This document shows, one piece after another, positions 45,813 through 54,322 of a stretch of 64,000 nucleotides of DNA. A model generated the notes under the pieces. That model was not told the origin of the DNA and searched no databases. It saw only the letters and a list, made by a program, of their open reading frames with translations. Made by a program: the position numbers and the translations under genes. The stretch lies in NCBI RefSeq assembly GCF_001742225.1, contig NZ_CP017076.1, positions 186,001 through 250,000 on the forward strand, given 5' to 3'. Source of the stretch: Novosphingobium resinovorum (GTDB lineage Bacteria > Pseudomonadota > Alphaproteobacteria > Sphingomonadales > Sphingomonadaceae). Each line of letters starts with the position of its first letter. The stretch's first letter is position 1.

Positions 45813-48423
45813 CGAGAACCTCCTCGTTGGCCTGTGCCGTATTGGTCTGTGCAAGAATTTTGGCGAGGGCAGGGCGGCACGACCCGCAGTTGGTGCCCGC
45901 GCCCAGCGCCCTGCCGATGGCGGGAACGTCCACCAGCGCCTGCTCGCGGATGGCGGCGACGATCTGGTTGAGGCCGATGTCGAAGCAGACGCAGACGGTC
46001 GCGCCCTTGTCCGGCTGGCTGCCGGGGCCGCGCGCGGCGAGCACGGTGGCGCCCACGTCGCCCGCCGCGAGTTGCCCGATCAGCCAGTCGCGCGAAGGCA
46101 GCAGGCCGGTGCGGGTGACGAACAGCACGCCCGCCAGACGCCCCTCGACGATCACCGCGATGCGGCGCGAGCCTCGGGTATGGTCGATGGCCTCGATGCG
46201 CTCGCCTTTGGGCAGGCAGGCTTCGATGCGCGCGGCATCGCCATTGCCCGCGATCTCGTAGAGCGCGCCGCCGGGCACCGCCACGCGCGTCGCCCACAGG
46301 CAGGGCACGCGGGCGGGTTCATCGCCGCGCAGGATGAGGAAGCCCTTCCATTCGGTCTCGACTTTGGCGAGCGCGGCGGGGGTGGACTTGAAGCCGGGCT
46401 GGCCGGAGTGCGGATCGACCAGCGGGCGCGGCAGCAGGCCGGTGCGGCCGCCGGTGGAGATCTGGTCGGTCCAGTGGATCGGCGTGAAGATCTCGCCCGG
46501 GCGTTGCCCGTCGCTGAGCTGCACGCGGAAGGTGCTGTTGCCCTGCGGGGTCGAGACGCGGGCGAGATCGCCGTCCGTGAGGTCCAGCGCGAGGGCGTCG
46601 GCGGGATGGACCTCGACCAGCGGCTCCTCGCGGTGGCGCGCCAGCTTGGGGGCGAGGCCGGTGCGCGTCATCGTGTGCCACTGGTCGCGGTAGCGCCCGG
46701 TGTTGAGCGTCAACGGCCAGTCGGCGAGCGGTGCCTGAAGGTCCATCTGTCCGACCTTGACCATCCGCGCGCGTCCGCTCGGCGTCGGGAAGCGACCGTC
46801 GGCGAACGGTGTACCACCCCAGCGGAACGGCTCCATCGCGTCATAGGCAAGGTTGCCGATCGCGGCGTGGGCGGCGAGGTTCAGGACGCGCGCGCCATCA
46901 TTCTGATAGCCCGTGAGGCGCGCATGTTCGCGCCAGATGTCGGCGGGAGTATCATAGGCGAAGGCGCTCCCCCAGCCCATCCGGCGGCCCACTTCCTTGA
47001 CGATCCACCAGTCCGGCTTCGCCTCCCCGGGCAGCGCCATGAACGGACGCTGGCGGCTGATGGTGCGCTCCGAATTGGTGACGGTGCCGTCCTTCTCCCC
47101 CCATGCGGCGGCGGGGAGGCGCACATGGGCATAGGCGGTGGTGTCCGTGTTCGCGATGACGTCGGAGACGACGACGAAGGGGCATTTCTCCAGCGCCGCA
47201 CGCACGTTGCCCGCGTCGGGCAGCGAGACGGCGGGGTTGGTCGCCATGACCCACAGCGCCTTGATCCGCCCCTCGCCGATCGCGCGGAACAGGTCCACTG
47301 CTTTGAGACCCGGCTTCGTCGCCATCGTCGGCGCGGCCCAGAAGCGGCCGACGCGCGCGACGTTCTCGGCCGCGAAGTCCATGTGCGCAGCCAGCGTCGA
47401 GGCGAGCCCGCCGACCTCGCGCCCGCCCATCGCATTGGGCTGCCCGGTGATCGAGAACGGCGCCGCGCCCGGCTGGCCGATCCGCCCCGTCGCAAGATGC
47501 AGGTTGATGATCGCGTTGACCTGGTCGGTGCCGCGGATCGACTGGTTGATCCCCTGGCTGAACATCGTGACCGTGCGCGGGTTCGCGGCAAACATCTCGT
47601 AGAACTGCAGCAGCAGCGCGGGATCGAGGTCACAGGTCTGCGCCGTGGTCCACACGTCATGGCCGGTCGCAAGGTGCTCCCAGAAACCCTCGGGCGCATC
47701 GACGTGGGCAGCCATGAACGCCTTGTCGACCATGCCCTGCTCGGCGAGCCATGCCAGCAGCCCGTTCATCAGCGCCACGTCGCTGCCGGGGCGCAGCGGC
47801 AGGTGCAGGTCGGCGCCTTCGCAGGTTTCTGTGCGGCGCGGGTCGATGACGATCAGCTTCGTGCCCCGCTCTGCACGCGCCGCCTGGATGCGCTGGTAGA
47901 CGATCGGATGGCACCATGCCGTGTTCGAACCGACCAGCACGACGAGGTCGGCCTTGTCCAGATCCTCGTAGCCGGCGGGCACCACGTCCTCGCCGAAGGC
48001 GCGGGTGTGGCCGGCGACCGCGCTCGACATGCACAGGCGCGAATTGGTGTCGATGTTGGCCGAACCGATGAAGCCCTTCATCAGCTTGTTGGCGACGTAA
48101 TAGTCCTCGGTCAGCAGCTGGCCGGAAACATAGAACGCCACGCTGTCCGGGCCATGGCGGGCGATGGTGTCGCGAAAGCGCTTGGCGACGAGGTCCAGCG
48201 CCTTGTCCCAGCGTACGCGCTTGTCGCCGATCATCGGGTGGAGAAGGCGGCCGCTCAGCCCGACCGTCTCGCCCAGATGCGTACCCTTGGAGCAGAGGCG
48301 CCCCGCATTCGCCGGGTGTGCCTCGTCCCCCCGGATCGTCACCTCGCGCGCACCCGTGGGGGTGGCCGAGATGCCGCAGCCGACGCCGCAATAGGCGCAG
48401 GTCGTGCGGACCGCCTCGCGCAT
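45799..48423 (-). CDS. nasA: Assimilatory nitrate reductase catalytic subunit
   Basis: 874-residue cytoplasmic molybdoenzyme that reduces nitrate to nitrite. The N-terminal 4Fe-4S ligands are Cys9, Cys12, Cys16 and Cys44 (TTCAYCGVGC ... GRLCSKG). The molybdopterin domains follow, with SRLCMSSAVAGHTRAFG containing the Mo-ligand cysteine region. The C-terminal extension has a 2Fe-2S BFD-like domain (CVCFDIGLNQI ... GTNCGSCRPAL), as in NasA/NasC proteins. No Tat signal, in line with a cytoplasmic location. The ATG overlaps the nirD stop. Confidence 0.97.
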   Translation of the reverse strand: MREAVRTTCAYCGVGCGISATPTGAREVTIRGDEAHPANAGRLCSKGTHLGETVGLSGRLLHPMIGDKRVRWDKALDLVAKRFRDTIARHGPDSVAFYVSGQLLTEDYYVANKLMKGFIGSANIDTNSRLCMSSAVAGHTRAFGEDVVPAGYEDLDKADLVVLVGSNTAWCHPIVYQRIQAARAERGTKLIVIDPRRTETCEGADLHLPLRPGSDVALMNGLLAWLAEQGMVDKAFMAAHVDAPEGFWEHLATGHDVWTTAQTCDLDPALLLQFYEMFAANPRTVTMFSQGINQSIRGTDQVNAIINLHLATGRIGQPGAAPFSITGQPNAMGGREVGGLASTLAAHMDFAAENVARVGRFWAAPTMATKPGLKAVDLFRAIGEGRIKALWVMATNPAVSLPDAGNVRAALEKCPFVVVSDVIANTDTTAYAHVRLPAAAWGEKDGTVTNSERTISRQRPFMALPGEAKPDWWIVKEVGRRMGWGSAFAYDTPADIWREHARLTGYQNDGARVLNLAAHAAIGNLAYDAMEPFRWGGTPFADGRFPTPSGRARMVKVGQMDLQAPLADWPLTLNTGRYRDQWHTMTRTGLAPKLARHREEPLVEVHPADALALDLTDGDLARVSTPQGNSTFRVQLSDGQRPGEIFTPIHWTDQISTGGRTGLLPRPLVDPHSGQPGFKSTPAALAKVETEWKGFLILRGDEPARVPCLWATRVAVPGGALYEIAGNGDAARIEACLPKGERIEAIDHTRGSRRIAVIVEGRLAGVLFVTRTGLLPSRDWLIGQLAAGDVGATVLAARGPGSQPDKGATVCVCFDIGLNQIVAAIREQALVDVPAIGRALGAGTNCGSCRPALAKILAQTNTAQANEEVLDAAE

Positions 48424-48758
48424 CAGGCCGCGTCCCTCATCACTTCGGGACGCGCCAGCAGGATGCGACCGTTCTCCTCACGCACGGCAATGGTCGGGGT
48501 GCAGCCGCTGTCCGCCCCTTGCGCCTCGCCGCTCGCCAGCGCGATGTTCCAGTTGTGCAGCGGACAGGCGACCGCGTGGCCATGGACGATGCCCTGGCTG
48601 AGCGGCCCCTTCTTGTGCGGGCATTCGTTGACGAGCGCGAAGACCTTGTCGTCGCCGGTGCGGAAGACGGCGATCTCCGGCTCCCCCTCGAACCGCACGG
48701 TGCGCGCGCCGCGCTGGGGGATGTCGCTCAGGGTTCCGATATCGATCCAGTCGGTCAT
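48423..48758 (-). CDS. nirD: Nitrite reductase small subunit, Rieske type
   Basis: 111 residues with a Rieske fold: ECPHKKG and CPLHNW supply Cys46, His48, Cys65 and His68, so a 2Fe-2S cluster can be bound (many enterobacterial NirD proteins have lost these residues). It pairs with NirB to reduce nitrite to ammonium. The start at 48758 is the first ATG after the nirB stop; an in-frame GTG at 48767 is a weaker option. The stop overlaps the nasA ATG by 4 bases. Confidence 0.95.
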   Translation of the reverse strand: MTDWIDIGTLSDIPQRGARTVRFEGEPEIAVFRTGDDKVFALVNECPHKKGPLSQGIVHGHAVACPLHNWNIALASGEAQGADSGCTPTIAVREENGRILLARPEVMRDAA

Positions 48759-48763
48759 GGCGT

Positions 48764-51289
48764 TCACTCCGCTGCTTCGAGAGCAAGAGGTTGGAGGTGC
48801 TGGTGCAGGTCGGCGCGATCGCCCGAGGCGCGTTCGGCCCACGGATCGTCCTGGCTGAAGCTCTGCGAATAGAGGAACCGCGCGGCGAGCGCCTTGCGGC
48901 CCGCCTCGTCCTCGACCACGCGGGACTTCACGTAGTCGACGCCGACGCGCTCGATCCACGGTGCGGTGCGTTCCAGATAGCGCGCTTCCTCGCGGTAGAC
49001 CTGGATGAAGGCGGCGCAATATTCGAGCGCTTCCTCCTCGGTCGCGACCTTGCACAGGAAGTCGGTGGCGCGCACCTTGATGCCGCCGTTGCCGCCCACG
49101 CTCAGTTCGTAGCCGGAATCCACGCAAACGATTCCAAAGTCCTTGATCGTCGCCTCGGCGCAGTTGCGCGGGCAGCCGGAAACCGCGATCTTGAACTTGT
49201 GCGGCATCCAGCTGCCCCAGGTCATCCGCTCGGTCTTGACGCCGAGGCCGGTCGAATCCTGCGTGCCGAAGCGGCACCATTCCGAACCCACGCAGGTCTT
49301 CACCGTGCGCAGGGACTTGCCGTAGGCATGGCCCGAGACCATCCCGGCGGCGTTGAGATCGGCCCAGACGGCGGGCAAATCCTCCTTCTTGATGCCGAAG
49401 ATGTCGAGGCGCTGGCCACCGGTCACCTTCACCATCGGCGCATCGTACTTCTCGACCACGTCGGCGATCGCGCGCAACTCGCGCGGGTTGGTGAGGCCGC
49501 CCCACATGCGCGGGACCACCGAATAGGTGCCGTCCTTCTGGATGTTGGCGTGCATACGCTCGTTGACGAAGCGGCTCTGCTGGTCGTCCACGTATTCGCC
49601 GGGCAGCGCGCAGAGCAGGTAGTAGTTGAGCGCCGGGCGGCAGGACGAACAGCCATCCGGCGTCGCCCAGTGCAGCTTCTGCATCACTTCGGGGATCGAG
49701 CGCATGTCCTGCGCCACGATCTCGCGGCGCACGTCGTCGTGCGTGAAGCTGGTGCACTTGCACAAGGTCTTCGGCCCTGCCTCGACCTCTTCGCCCAGCG
49801 TCAGCGCCAGCAGGCTCTCGACAAGGCCGGTGCACTGCCCGCAGCTGGCCGAAGCCTTGCAGGTGGCGCGCACGGCGTCGAGGCTGCAGGCACCCGCCTC
49901 GATGCAACCGACGACCTGGCCCTTGGAGACGCCGTTGCAGCCGCAGATCTCGGCATCGTCCGAGAGCGCCGCAACGGCCGCCTTAGGGTCCAGCGCGCCT
50001 CCTCCCGAGGCGAAGGCCTGGCCGAAGATCAGCAGGTCGCGGACTTCGGAAACGTCCTCGCCCTTCTTCAGCAGGTCGAAGTACCAACCGCCGTCCGCCG
50101 TATCGCCGTAGAGTACGGCGCCGACGACCTTGTCGTCCTTCACCACGACGCGCTTGTAGACCCCGCGCGCGGCATCGCGCAGCACGATGTCCTCGCATCC
50201 CTCGCCGCCCGAGAAGTCGCCGGCGGAGAACACGTCGAGCCCGGCGACCTTCAGCTTGGTCGAGGTGACCGAGCCGCGATAGCCGGTGTGCCGGTCGGTC
50301 AGCCCGTCGGCGAGGCTGCGGCACATGTCCCACAGCGGCGCGACGAGGCCGTAGACGTTGCCGTCATGCTCCACGCATTCGCCGACCGCGAGCACCGAGG
50401 GGTCGCTGGTGACCATGTGGTCGTCGACCTTGATGCCGCGCCCGACGTCCAGCCCCGCCTCGCGCGCCAGCGCGGTGGCGGGACGGATGCCCACGGCCAT
50501 GACGACAAGGCTGGCCGGAATCTCGCGCCCGTCCTTGAGGCGCACGCCCTCGACCTTGCCCTCGCCGTAGATCTCGGCGGTGTCGGCGCCCGTCAGGATG
50601 GACTGGCCGCGACCTTCCAGCGCGGACTTGAGCAGCCAGCCCGCGGCCTCGTCCAGCTGGCGCTCCATCAGCGTGGACATGAGGTGGATGACGGTGACCT
50701 TCATGCCGCGCAGGGTCAGACCATGCGCCGCCTCCAGCCCCAGCAGGCCGCCGCCGATGACCACGGCCGAGCCGCCACCTTGCGCTTTTCCGGCCTCGGC
50801 AGCCGCCAGCATCGTATCGACGTCGTTCATGTCGCGGAACGAGATCACGCCGGGCAGATCCTTGCCGGGCACCGGAATGATGAACGGATCGGAGCCGGTC
50901 GCGATCAGCAGGCGGTCGTAATGCACCGTGCGGCCCGAGCGCGAAGTCACGGTTTTCGCCGCGCGGTCGATCGCGGTGACGGGATCGGCGGTGATGAGGT
51001 CGATGCCGTTCTCGTCGTACCACTCGCGGGTGTTGATGACGATCTGGTCGAAGGTCTTCTCACCCGCCAGCACCGGCGAAAGCATGATGCGGTTGTAGTT
51101 CACATGCGGTTCGGCGCCGAAGATGGTCACGCGGTAGCGGTCCGCATCGCGCGCCAGCAGTTCCTCGACCGCGCGGCAGCCCGCCATGCCGTTGCCGACG
51201 ACGACCAGATGCTCGCGCACATCGTCGCTCGGCACGATCGGCGCGTCGTCATAGTCGGAATTGGGTTCGATCCCGTCCTGAAAGTCCAT
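48764..51289 (-). CDS. nirB: Nitrite reductase large subunit
   Basis: 841-residue NAD(P)H-dependent siroheme nitrite reductase. In order: FAD/NAD-binding domains (LVVVGNGMAGCRAVEEL; VVIGGGLLGLEAAHGL), a BFD-like 2Fe-2S domain (CGCNGVSKG ... CGQCTGLV), a second Cys-rich segment (CKCTSFTHDDVR), and the siroheme/4Fe-4S domain with TCVGSEWCRFG and SGCPRNCAEA. It heads the nirB-nirD-nasA-cobA-moeA operon and is preceded by the ANTAR-type leader at 51325-51427. CGGAG lies about 10 bases before the ATG. Confidence 0.97.
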   Translation of the reverse strand: MDFQDGIEPNSDYDDAPIVPSDDVREHLVVVGNGMAGCRAVEELLARDADRYRVTIFGAEPHVNYNRIMLSPVLAGEKTFDQIVINTREWYDENGIDLITADPVTAIDRAAKTVTSRSGRTVHYDRLLIATGSDPFIIPVPGKDLPGVISFRDMNDVDTMLAAAEAGKAQGGGSAVVIGGGLLGLEAAHGLTLRGMKVTVIHLMSTLMERQLDEAAGWLLKSALEGRGQSILTGADTAEIYGEGKVEGVRLKDGREIPASLVVMAVGIRPATALAREAGLDVGRGIKVDDHMVTSDPSVLAVGECVEHDGNVYGLVAPLWDMCRSLADGLTDRHTGYRGSVTSTKLKVAGLDVFSAGDFSGGEGCEDIVLRDAARGVYKRVVVKDDKVVGAVLYGDTADGGWYFDLLKKGEDVSEVRDLLIFGQAFASGGGALDPKAAVAALSDDAEICGCNGVSKGQVVGCIEAGACSLDAVRATCKASASCGQCTGLVESLLALTLGEEVEAGPKTLCKCTSFTHDDVRREIVAQDMRSIPEVMQKLHWATPDGCSSCRPALNYYLLCALPGEYVDDQQSRFVNERMHANIQKDGTYSVVPRMWGGLTNPRELRAIADVVEKYDAPMVKVTGGQRLDIFGIKKEDLPAVWADLNAAGMVSGHAYGKSLRTVKTCVGSEWCRFGTQDSTGLGVKTERMTWGSWMPHKFKIAVSGCPRNCAEATIKDFGIVCVDSGYELSVGGNGGIKVRATDFLCKVATEEEALEYCAAFIQVYREEARYLERTAPWIERVGVDYVKSRVVEDEAGRKALAARFLYSQSFSQDDPWAERASGDRADLHQHLQPLALEAAE

Positions 51290-51324
51290 GTTCGAAACTC
51301 CGGCAATGTCATGGGAAAGGGAGT

Positions 51325-51389
51325 TGAAAACGAGAAAAGGCCGCCATCCAGACCCCCGGTTCGAAACCGGAAGTCAGGATGGCGGCCTT
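51325..51389 (-). terminator. Leader terminator of the nirB operon
   Basis: On the minus strand, AAGGCCGCCATCC pairs with GGATGGCGGCCTT (13 bp), with a nested CCGGTT-TCG-AACCGG stem in between, followed by TTTTCTCGTTTT. This is a strong intrinsic terminator about 40 bases upstream of the nirB start, so transcription must read through it for nitrite and nitrate reductase to be made. Its 5' arm (51377-51389) is shared with the second hexaloop hairpin. Confidence 0.92.
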
Positions 51390-51427
51390 GCCATCATTCG
51401 GTGCCTAAGTGCCCCGTCAGTGGGACA
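51378..51427 (-). promoter_or_regulatory. Tandem ANTAR-target hairpins in the nirB leader
   Basis: Reading the minus strand: hairpin 1 is TGTCCC-ACTGAC-GGGGCA (51410-51427) and hairpin 2 is GATGGC-AAGGCC-GCCATC (51378-51395), joined by a 14-base linker. Both loops have six bases with A at position 1 and G at position 4, the published hallmark of RNAs bound by ANTAR proteins such as NasT. Hairpin 2 uses the terminator's 5' arm, so the two structures exclude each other. NasT bound to the hairpins is therefore expected to permit read-through. Confidence 0.9.
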
Positions 51428-51477
51428 TTTCGGCGATGTAGGAAGGACAACGCTGCCCTTTGCACTGCAACATAAAT

Positions 51478-51505
51478 GGAATCGCCCGAAGGCTCAAGCG
51501 ATTCC
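51478..51505 (-). terminator. Hairpin downstream of the porin gene
   Basis: Perfect 8-bp stem GGAATCGC / GCGATTCC with a 12-base loop, 13 bases past the porin stop on the minus strand. It probably ends the porin transcript before the nirB promoter region (51428-51477), though the T-run is weak. Confidence 0.6.
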
Positions 51506-51517
51506 GTAACGAACCTG

Positions 51518-52738
51518 TCAAATCGCCCAGTCGAACTGGACCCAGACCTTGTCGGTGTCGGTCGCGAGGGTCTTCGCGTCATAGTGGGCATAGCGCAGCG
51601 CGATCGTCGTCTTGCGCAGCTTTGCCGAGGCCAGGAGATTGATTTCGTTGCCGTAGTGCTGGTCCAGCCGGTCGCTGTCGAAGCGATGCCAGGTCGCCTG
51701 CAGGGTGACGGCGGAAAACGCGCCGATCTGCTTCGTGCCATACCCGCCGCCGACATAGAGATCGCGCACGCCGTTCGCGGGGGTGGTCAGGAACTTGTCC
51801 GCCCAGCCCTGGAACTTGAAGTTGGTGCCCAGCGGCGTCTGGAAGCTGGTCAGCGTCGCGCCCTTGTCGGAGCCAAGCACTTCGTAACCGGCATTGGCCT
51901 TCCAACCCTTCACGTCGAGCGTCGCGTCGGCCAGCCAGTATTCGGCGCTGTAGTCGCTGGGATTGCGGTGCCAGTCCGACTGGCGCGCGTAACTCGCCTG
52001 ATACGCCAGTTTCACCGCCTTGCCGAACGCATGAGTCCCCGCGAAACGGGCACCATATGTCTGGCTGGAGAGGCGAAACGCCTGCACCGCCGCCTCATCC
52101 TGATCGACGAGGTAGGCGAACCCGGTCAGCACCCCAAGCGGTGTCTCCCACGAGAGGTTGGCGAGCAGATTGTCCCCGCCCACCGCCTGCTGGCGCGCGG
52201 CGTTGCCGTCGATGCCCCAGATCGTGCGCACGCTCCAGGCGTAGGAAACGTCCAGTTTCAGGCCCTTGACCGGGGTGACCTCGGCCCTCACCGCGTCGAA
52301 GGTCTGCGCATTGTCGCGGAAGGCGACGTTGCCGACGAAGCGCTCGTCGTCCAGAGCGATCTTCTGGCGCCCGGCGGTCAGCGTCACGCCTTTCGCCTTG
52401 TACTGCAACTGCGCGATGTAGAGCGCGATGTTCTGCGGATCGGCCACAAGGGGCCGCGTGGCCGCGCCGTTCACGCCATCGTAGTAGTGATCGACCACGG
52501 CGAGGTTGCCCTGCGCGACCACGGTGGCACTCAGCGCCCCGCTGGTGGCCTGCGCGCCGCCGCGCACCCGCACGGTCAGCGCATCGGCCTTGGCGGCGAT
52601 GCCGTCCTGATCGACATGCTCGTAGCGCACCCGCGCCTCGGCGACCGGCTTGACCGTGATGTCCTGGGCCTGCGCCGATCCCGCGCAAGCGACCCCGCCG
52701 ACGACCAGCACGGCCGCCGCTTTTGTTATGTTTTTCAT
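51518..52738 (-). CDS. Outer-membrane porin (alginate-export/nitrate-locus type)
   Basis: 406 residues with a signal peptide (MKNITKAAAVLVVGGVACAGSAQAQ) and an alternating beta-strand barrel (RVRYEHVDQDG, QLQYKAKGVTLTAGRQKIALDDERFVGNVAFRDN) ending WVQFDWAI. The pattern resembles alginate-export/OprB-like barrels often placed in sphingomonad nitrate loci. ATG at 52738 is chosen for the signal peptide. It lies between narK and the nirB leader and may let nitrate or nitrite across the outer membrane; this is inferred from context. Confidence 0.82.
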   Translation of the reverse strand: MKNITKAAAVLVVGGVACAGSAQAQDITVKPVAEARVRYEHVDQDGIAAKADALTVRVRGGAQATSGALSATVVAQGNLAVVDHYYDGVNGAATRPLVADPQNIALYIAQLQYKAKGVTLTAGRQKIALDDERFVGNVAFRDNAQTFDAVRAEVTPVKGLKLDVSYAWSVRTIWGIDGNAARQQAVGGDNLLANLSWETPLGVLTGFAYLVDQDEAAVQAFRLSSQTYGARFAGTHAFGKAVKLAYQASYARQSDWHRNPSDYSAEYWLADATLDVKGWKANAGYEVLGSDKGATLTSFQTPLGTNFKFQGWADKFLTTPANGVRDLYVGGGYGTKQIGAFSAVTLQATWHRFDSDRLDQHYGNEINLLASAKLRKTTIALRYAHYDAKTLATDTDKVWVQFDWAI

Positions 52739-52771
52739 GGTGAAAGCGTCCCCCTCAGGACGAAAGAAAGT

Positions 52772-52801
52772 GGGGCGGCGGCGCTGGGGTGCCGCCGCCC
52801 C
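52772..52801 (-). terminator. GC-rich hairpin between narK and the porin gene
   Basis: Perfect 11-bp stem GGGGCGGCGGC / GCCGCCGCCCC with an 8-base loop, followed on the minus strand by ACTTTCTTTCG. It can reduce, but probably not abolish, read-through from narK into the porin gene. Confidence 0.65.
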
Positions 52802-52811
52802 GGTTGTCGGC

Positions 52812-54068
52812 TCAGATGCGCGCGCCGGTTTTCCAGGTCGCGCGCCAGCGGCCCTTGACGCTCGCCACCGAGGCGAGAGCCACGACCGCAAGGCCGGCAA
52901 AGATCAGGAAGCCCGGCGCGAAGCTGCCAGTGAACTGCTTGGCCAGGCCGAGCGAGCTGGCGAGGTAGAACCCGCCGACACCGCCCGCCATGCCGACGAG
53001 GCCGGTCATCACGCCGATCTCGGCCTGGAAGCGCTGCGGGACCAGCTGGAACACCGAACCGTTGCCGGTGCCGAGCGCCAGCATCGCCACCACGAACAGC
53101 CCGAGCGCCGCGATCAGGCTAGGCGCCTGAGACACGCCGACAAGCGCGATCGCAGCCACCGCGTAGACCATCATCAGCGCCTTCACACCGCCGATCTTGT
53201 CGGCCAGCGCGCCGCCCATCGGACGGACCAGCGATCCGGCGAAGACGCAGCCCGCCGTGCAATATCCGGCGACGACGGTGCTGAGGCCGAACTGGTCGGT
53301 GAAGTAGATCGGCAGCGACGCGGCAAGCCCCACGAAACCGCCGAAAGTCACCGCGTAGAAGGCCATCAGCCACCATGCGTCCGCCTGCTTGAGCAGCGCC
53401 GCATAGTCCACCAGCTTGCGCGGCGCGGGCTGGTTCGGTGCGTCCTTCGCCAGCGCGAGATAGATGCATAGCACCACGGTCAGCGGGATGCAGGCAAGGC
53501 CCAGCACCGCGTTCCAGCCGAACATCTTGGCCAGCGTCGGCGCGAAGAGCGCGGCGAAGACGGTGCCCGAATTGCCCATGCCCGCAAGGCCCATCGCCTT
53601 GCCTTGATGCTCGGCCGGATACCAGCGGCTGGCGAGCGGCAGCGCGATCGCGAAGCTCGCCCCCGCAAAGCCCAGGATCACGCCCAGCGCCAGCGTCCCG
53701 CCAAAGCTGGTGACGCCCATCGACCAGGCGAAGAACAGCCCGGTGATGACGATGACCTGATTGATCGCGCCCGAGCGCTTCGGCCCGATGCGATCGACCA
53801 GCAGCCCGTTGACGACGCGCAGGAGAGCGCCCGCCAGCGTGGGAAGCGCCACCATCAGGCCCTTCTGCGCGGGCGTGAGCCCGAGAGTCTTCGAAATCTC
53901 CGGCGCCAGCGGGCCGAGCAGGACCCAGACCATGAAGGCGAGGTCGAAATAGAGGAAAGCTGCGATCAGAGTCGGCGTGTGGCCGGCCTTCCAGAAGCCG
54001 ACGGCGGGCTTCTGCGCGGGCGCAAGCACGTCATTGTCTTCGTCAGGTCGGAAGAATGCGGTTGCCAT
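52812..54068 (-). CDS. narK: Nitrate/nitrite MFS transporter (NarK/NasA-permease type)
   Basis: 418 residues with 12 predicted membrane spans. FMVWVLLGPLAPEISKTLGLTPAQKGLMVALPTLAGALLR is the NNP-family opening, GFAGASFAIALPLASRWYP is the first nitrate signature and GMAGGVGGFYLASSLG the second. The start at 54068 is preferred because the longer frame to 54101 would begin inside the leader terminator; GGGGGA lies 7 bases upstream. It imports nitrate for NasA. Its leader carries the same ANTAR-type control as nirB. Confidence 0.93.
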   Translation of the reverse strand: MATAFFRPDEDNDVLAPAQKPAVGFWKAGHTPTLIAAFLYFDLAFMVWVLLGPLAPEISKTLGLTPAQKGLMVALPTLAGALLRVVNGLLVDRIGPKRSGAINQVIVITGLFFAWSMGVTSFGGTLALGVILGFAGASFAIALPLASRWYPAEHQGKAMGLAGMGNSGTVFAALFAPTLAKMFGWNAVLGLACIPLTVVLCIYLALAKDAPNQPAPRKLVDYAALLKQADAWWLMAFYAVTFGGFVGLAASLPIYFTDQFGLSTVVAGYCTAGCVFAGSLVRPMGGALADKIGGVKALMMVYAVAAIALVGVSQAPSLIAALGLFVVAMLALGTGNGSVFQLVPQRFQAEIGVMTGLVGMAGGVGGFYLASSLGLAKQFTGSFAPGFLIFAGLAVVALASVASVKGRWRATWKTGARI

Positions 54069-54102
54069 GGTACGTCCCCCATAAATCATGAAAGCGGACA
54101 CG

Positions 54103-54155
54103 AAAAAAGCCGCAGGCCGGACGTCACCCTTGCGGTGAGCCCGGTCAGCGGCTTT
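54103..54155 (-). terminator. Leader terminator of narK
   Basis: On the minus strand, AAAGCCGC pairs with GCGGCTTT, with inner CCGG/CCGG and CACC-GCAA-GGTG stems, and the 3' arm runs straight into six T residues. It lies 35 bases before the narK ATG. Its 5' arm (54148-54155) lies inside the second hexaloop hairpin. Confidence 0.9.
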
Positions 54156-54195
54156 GCTGCGAATTTCGGTGAGGATGGCGTCCCGTCTTTGGGAC
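54146..54195 (-). promoter_or_regulatory. Tandem ANTAR-target hairpins in the narK leader
   Basis: Minus strand: hairpin 1 is GTCCC-AAAGAC-GGGAC (54180-54195) and hairpin 2 is CAGC-AAAGCC-GCTG (54146-54159), with a 20-base linker. Both six-base loops have A1 and G4. The loop and 3' side of hairpin 2 form the terminator's 5' arm. The design is the same as that of the nirB leader, but the stems and linkers differ, so both were kept by selection rather than by recent copying. Confidence 0.88.
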
Positions 54196-54322
54196 AGCCT
54201 ATCCGGTGTGGTCGCGCTTCATCGCGAGACGCCTATATAGTCACGCGATTTCGCAGATCTGGCAAGACGTAAAATTGCACGCGTTTTCAGCGTCATCGCA
54301 TTTTCAATGCTGCCCAAAAATC

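Noticed and set aside
45622..48858. Very long plus-strand open frame opposite nasA-nirD (over 1000 codons)
   Set aside because: It is the antisense shadow of strongly supported genes; the high GC content suppresses stop codons in that frame. No family motifs and no ribosome site.
48791..51475. Plus-strand open frame of nearly 900 codons opposite nirB
   Set aside because: Antisense shadow of nirB; the composition is rich in Arg, Ala, Asp and His, as expected for a mirror frame, with no recognisable domain.
51428..51477. Possible sigma54 promoter in front of the nirB leader
   Set aside because: A GG/GC-spaced TGGCAC-N5-TTGC pattern was looked for and not found; only a TTGCA-G-TGCAA dyad is present.
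54196..54322. Possible sigma70 promoter (TTGCCA with TATATA) upstream of the narK leader
   Set aside because: The spacing is about 20 bases rather than 17, so the assignment is too weak to list as a feature.
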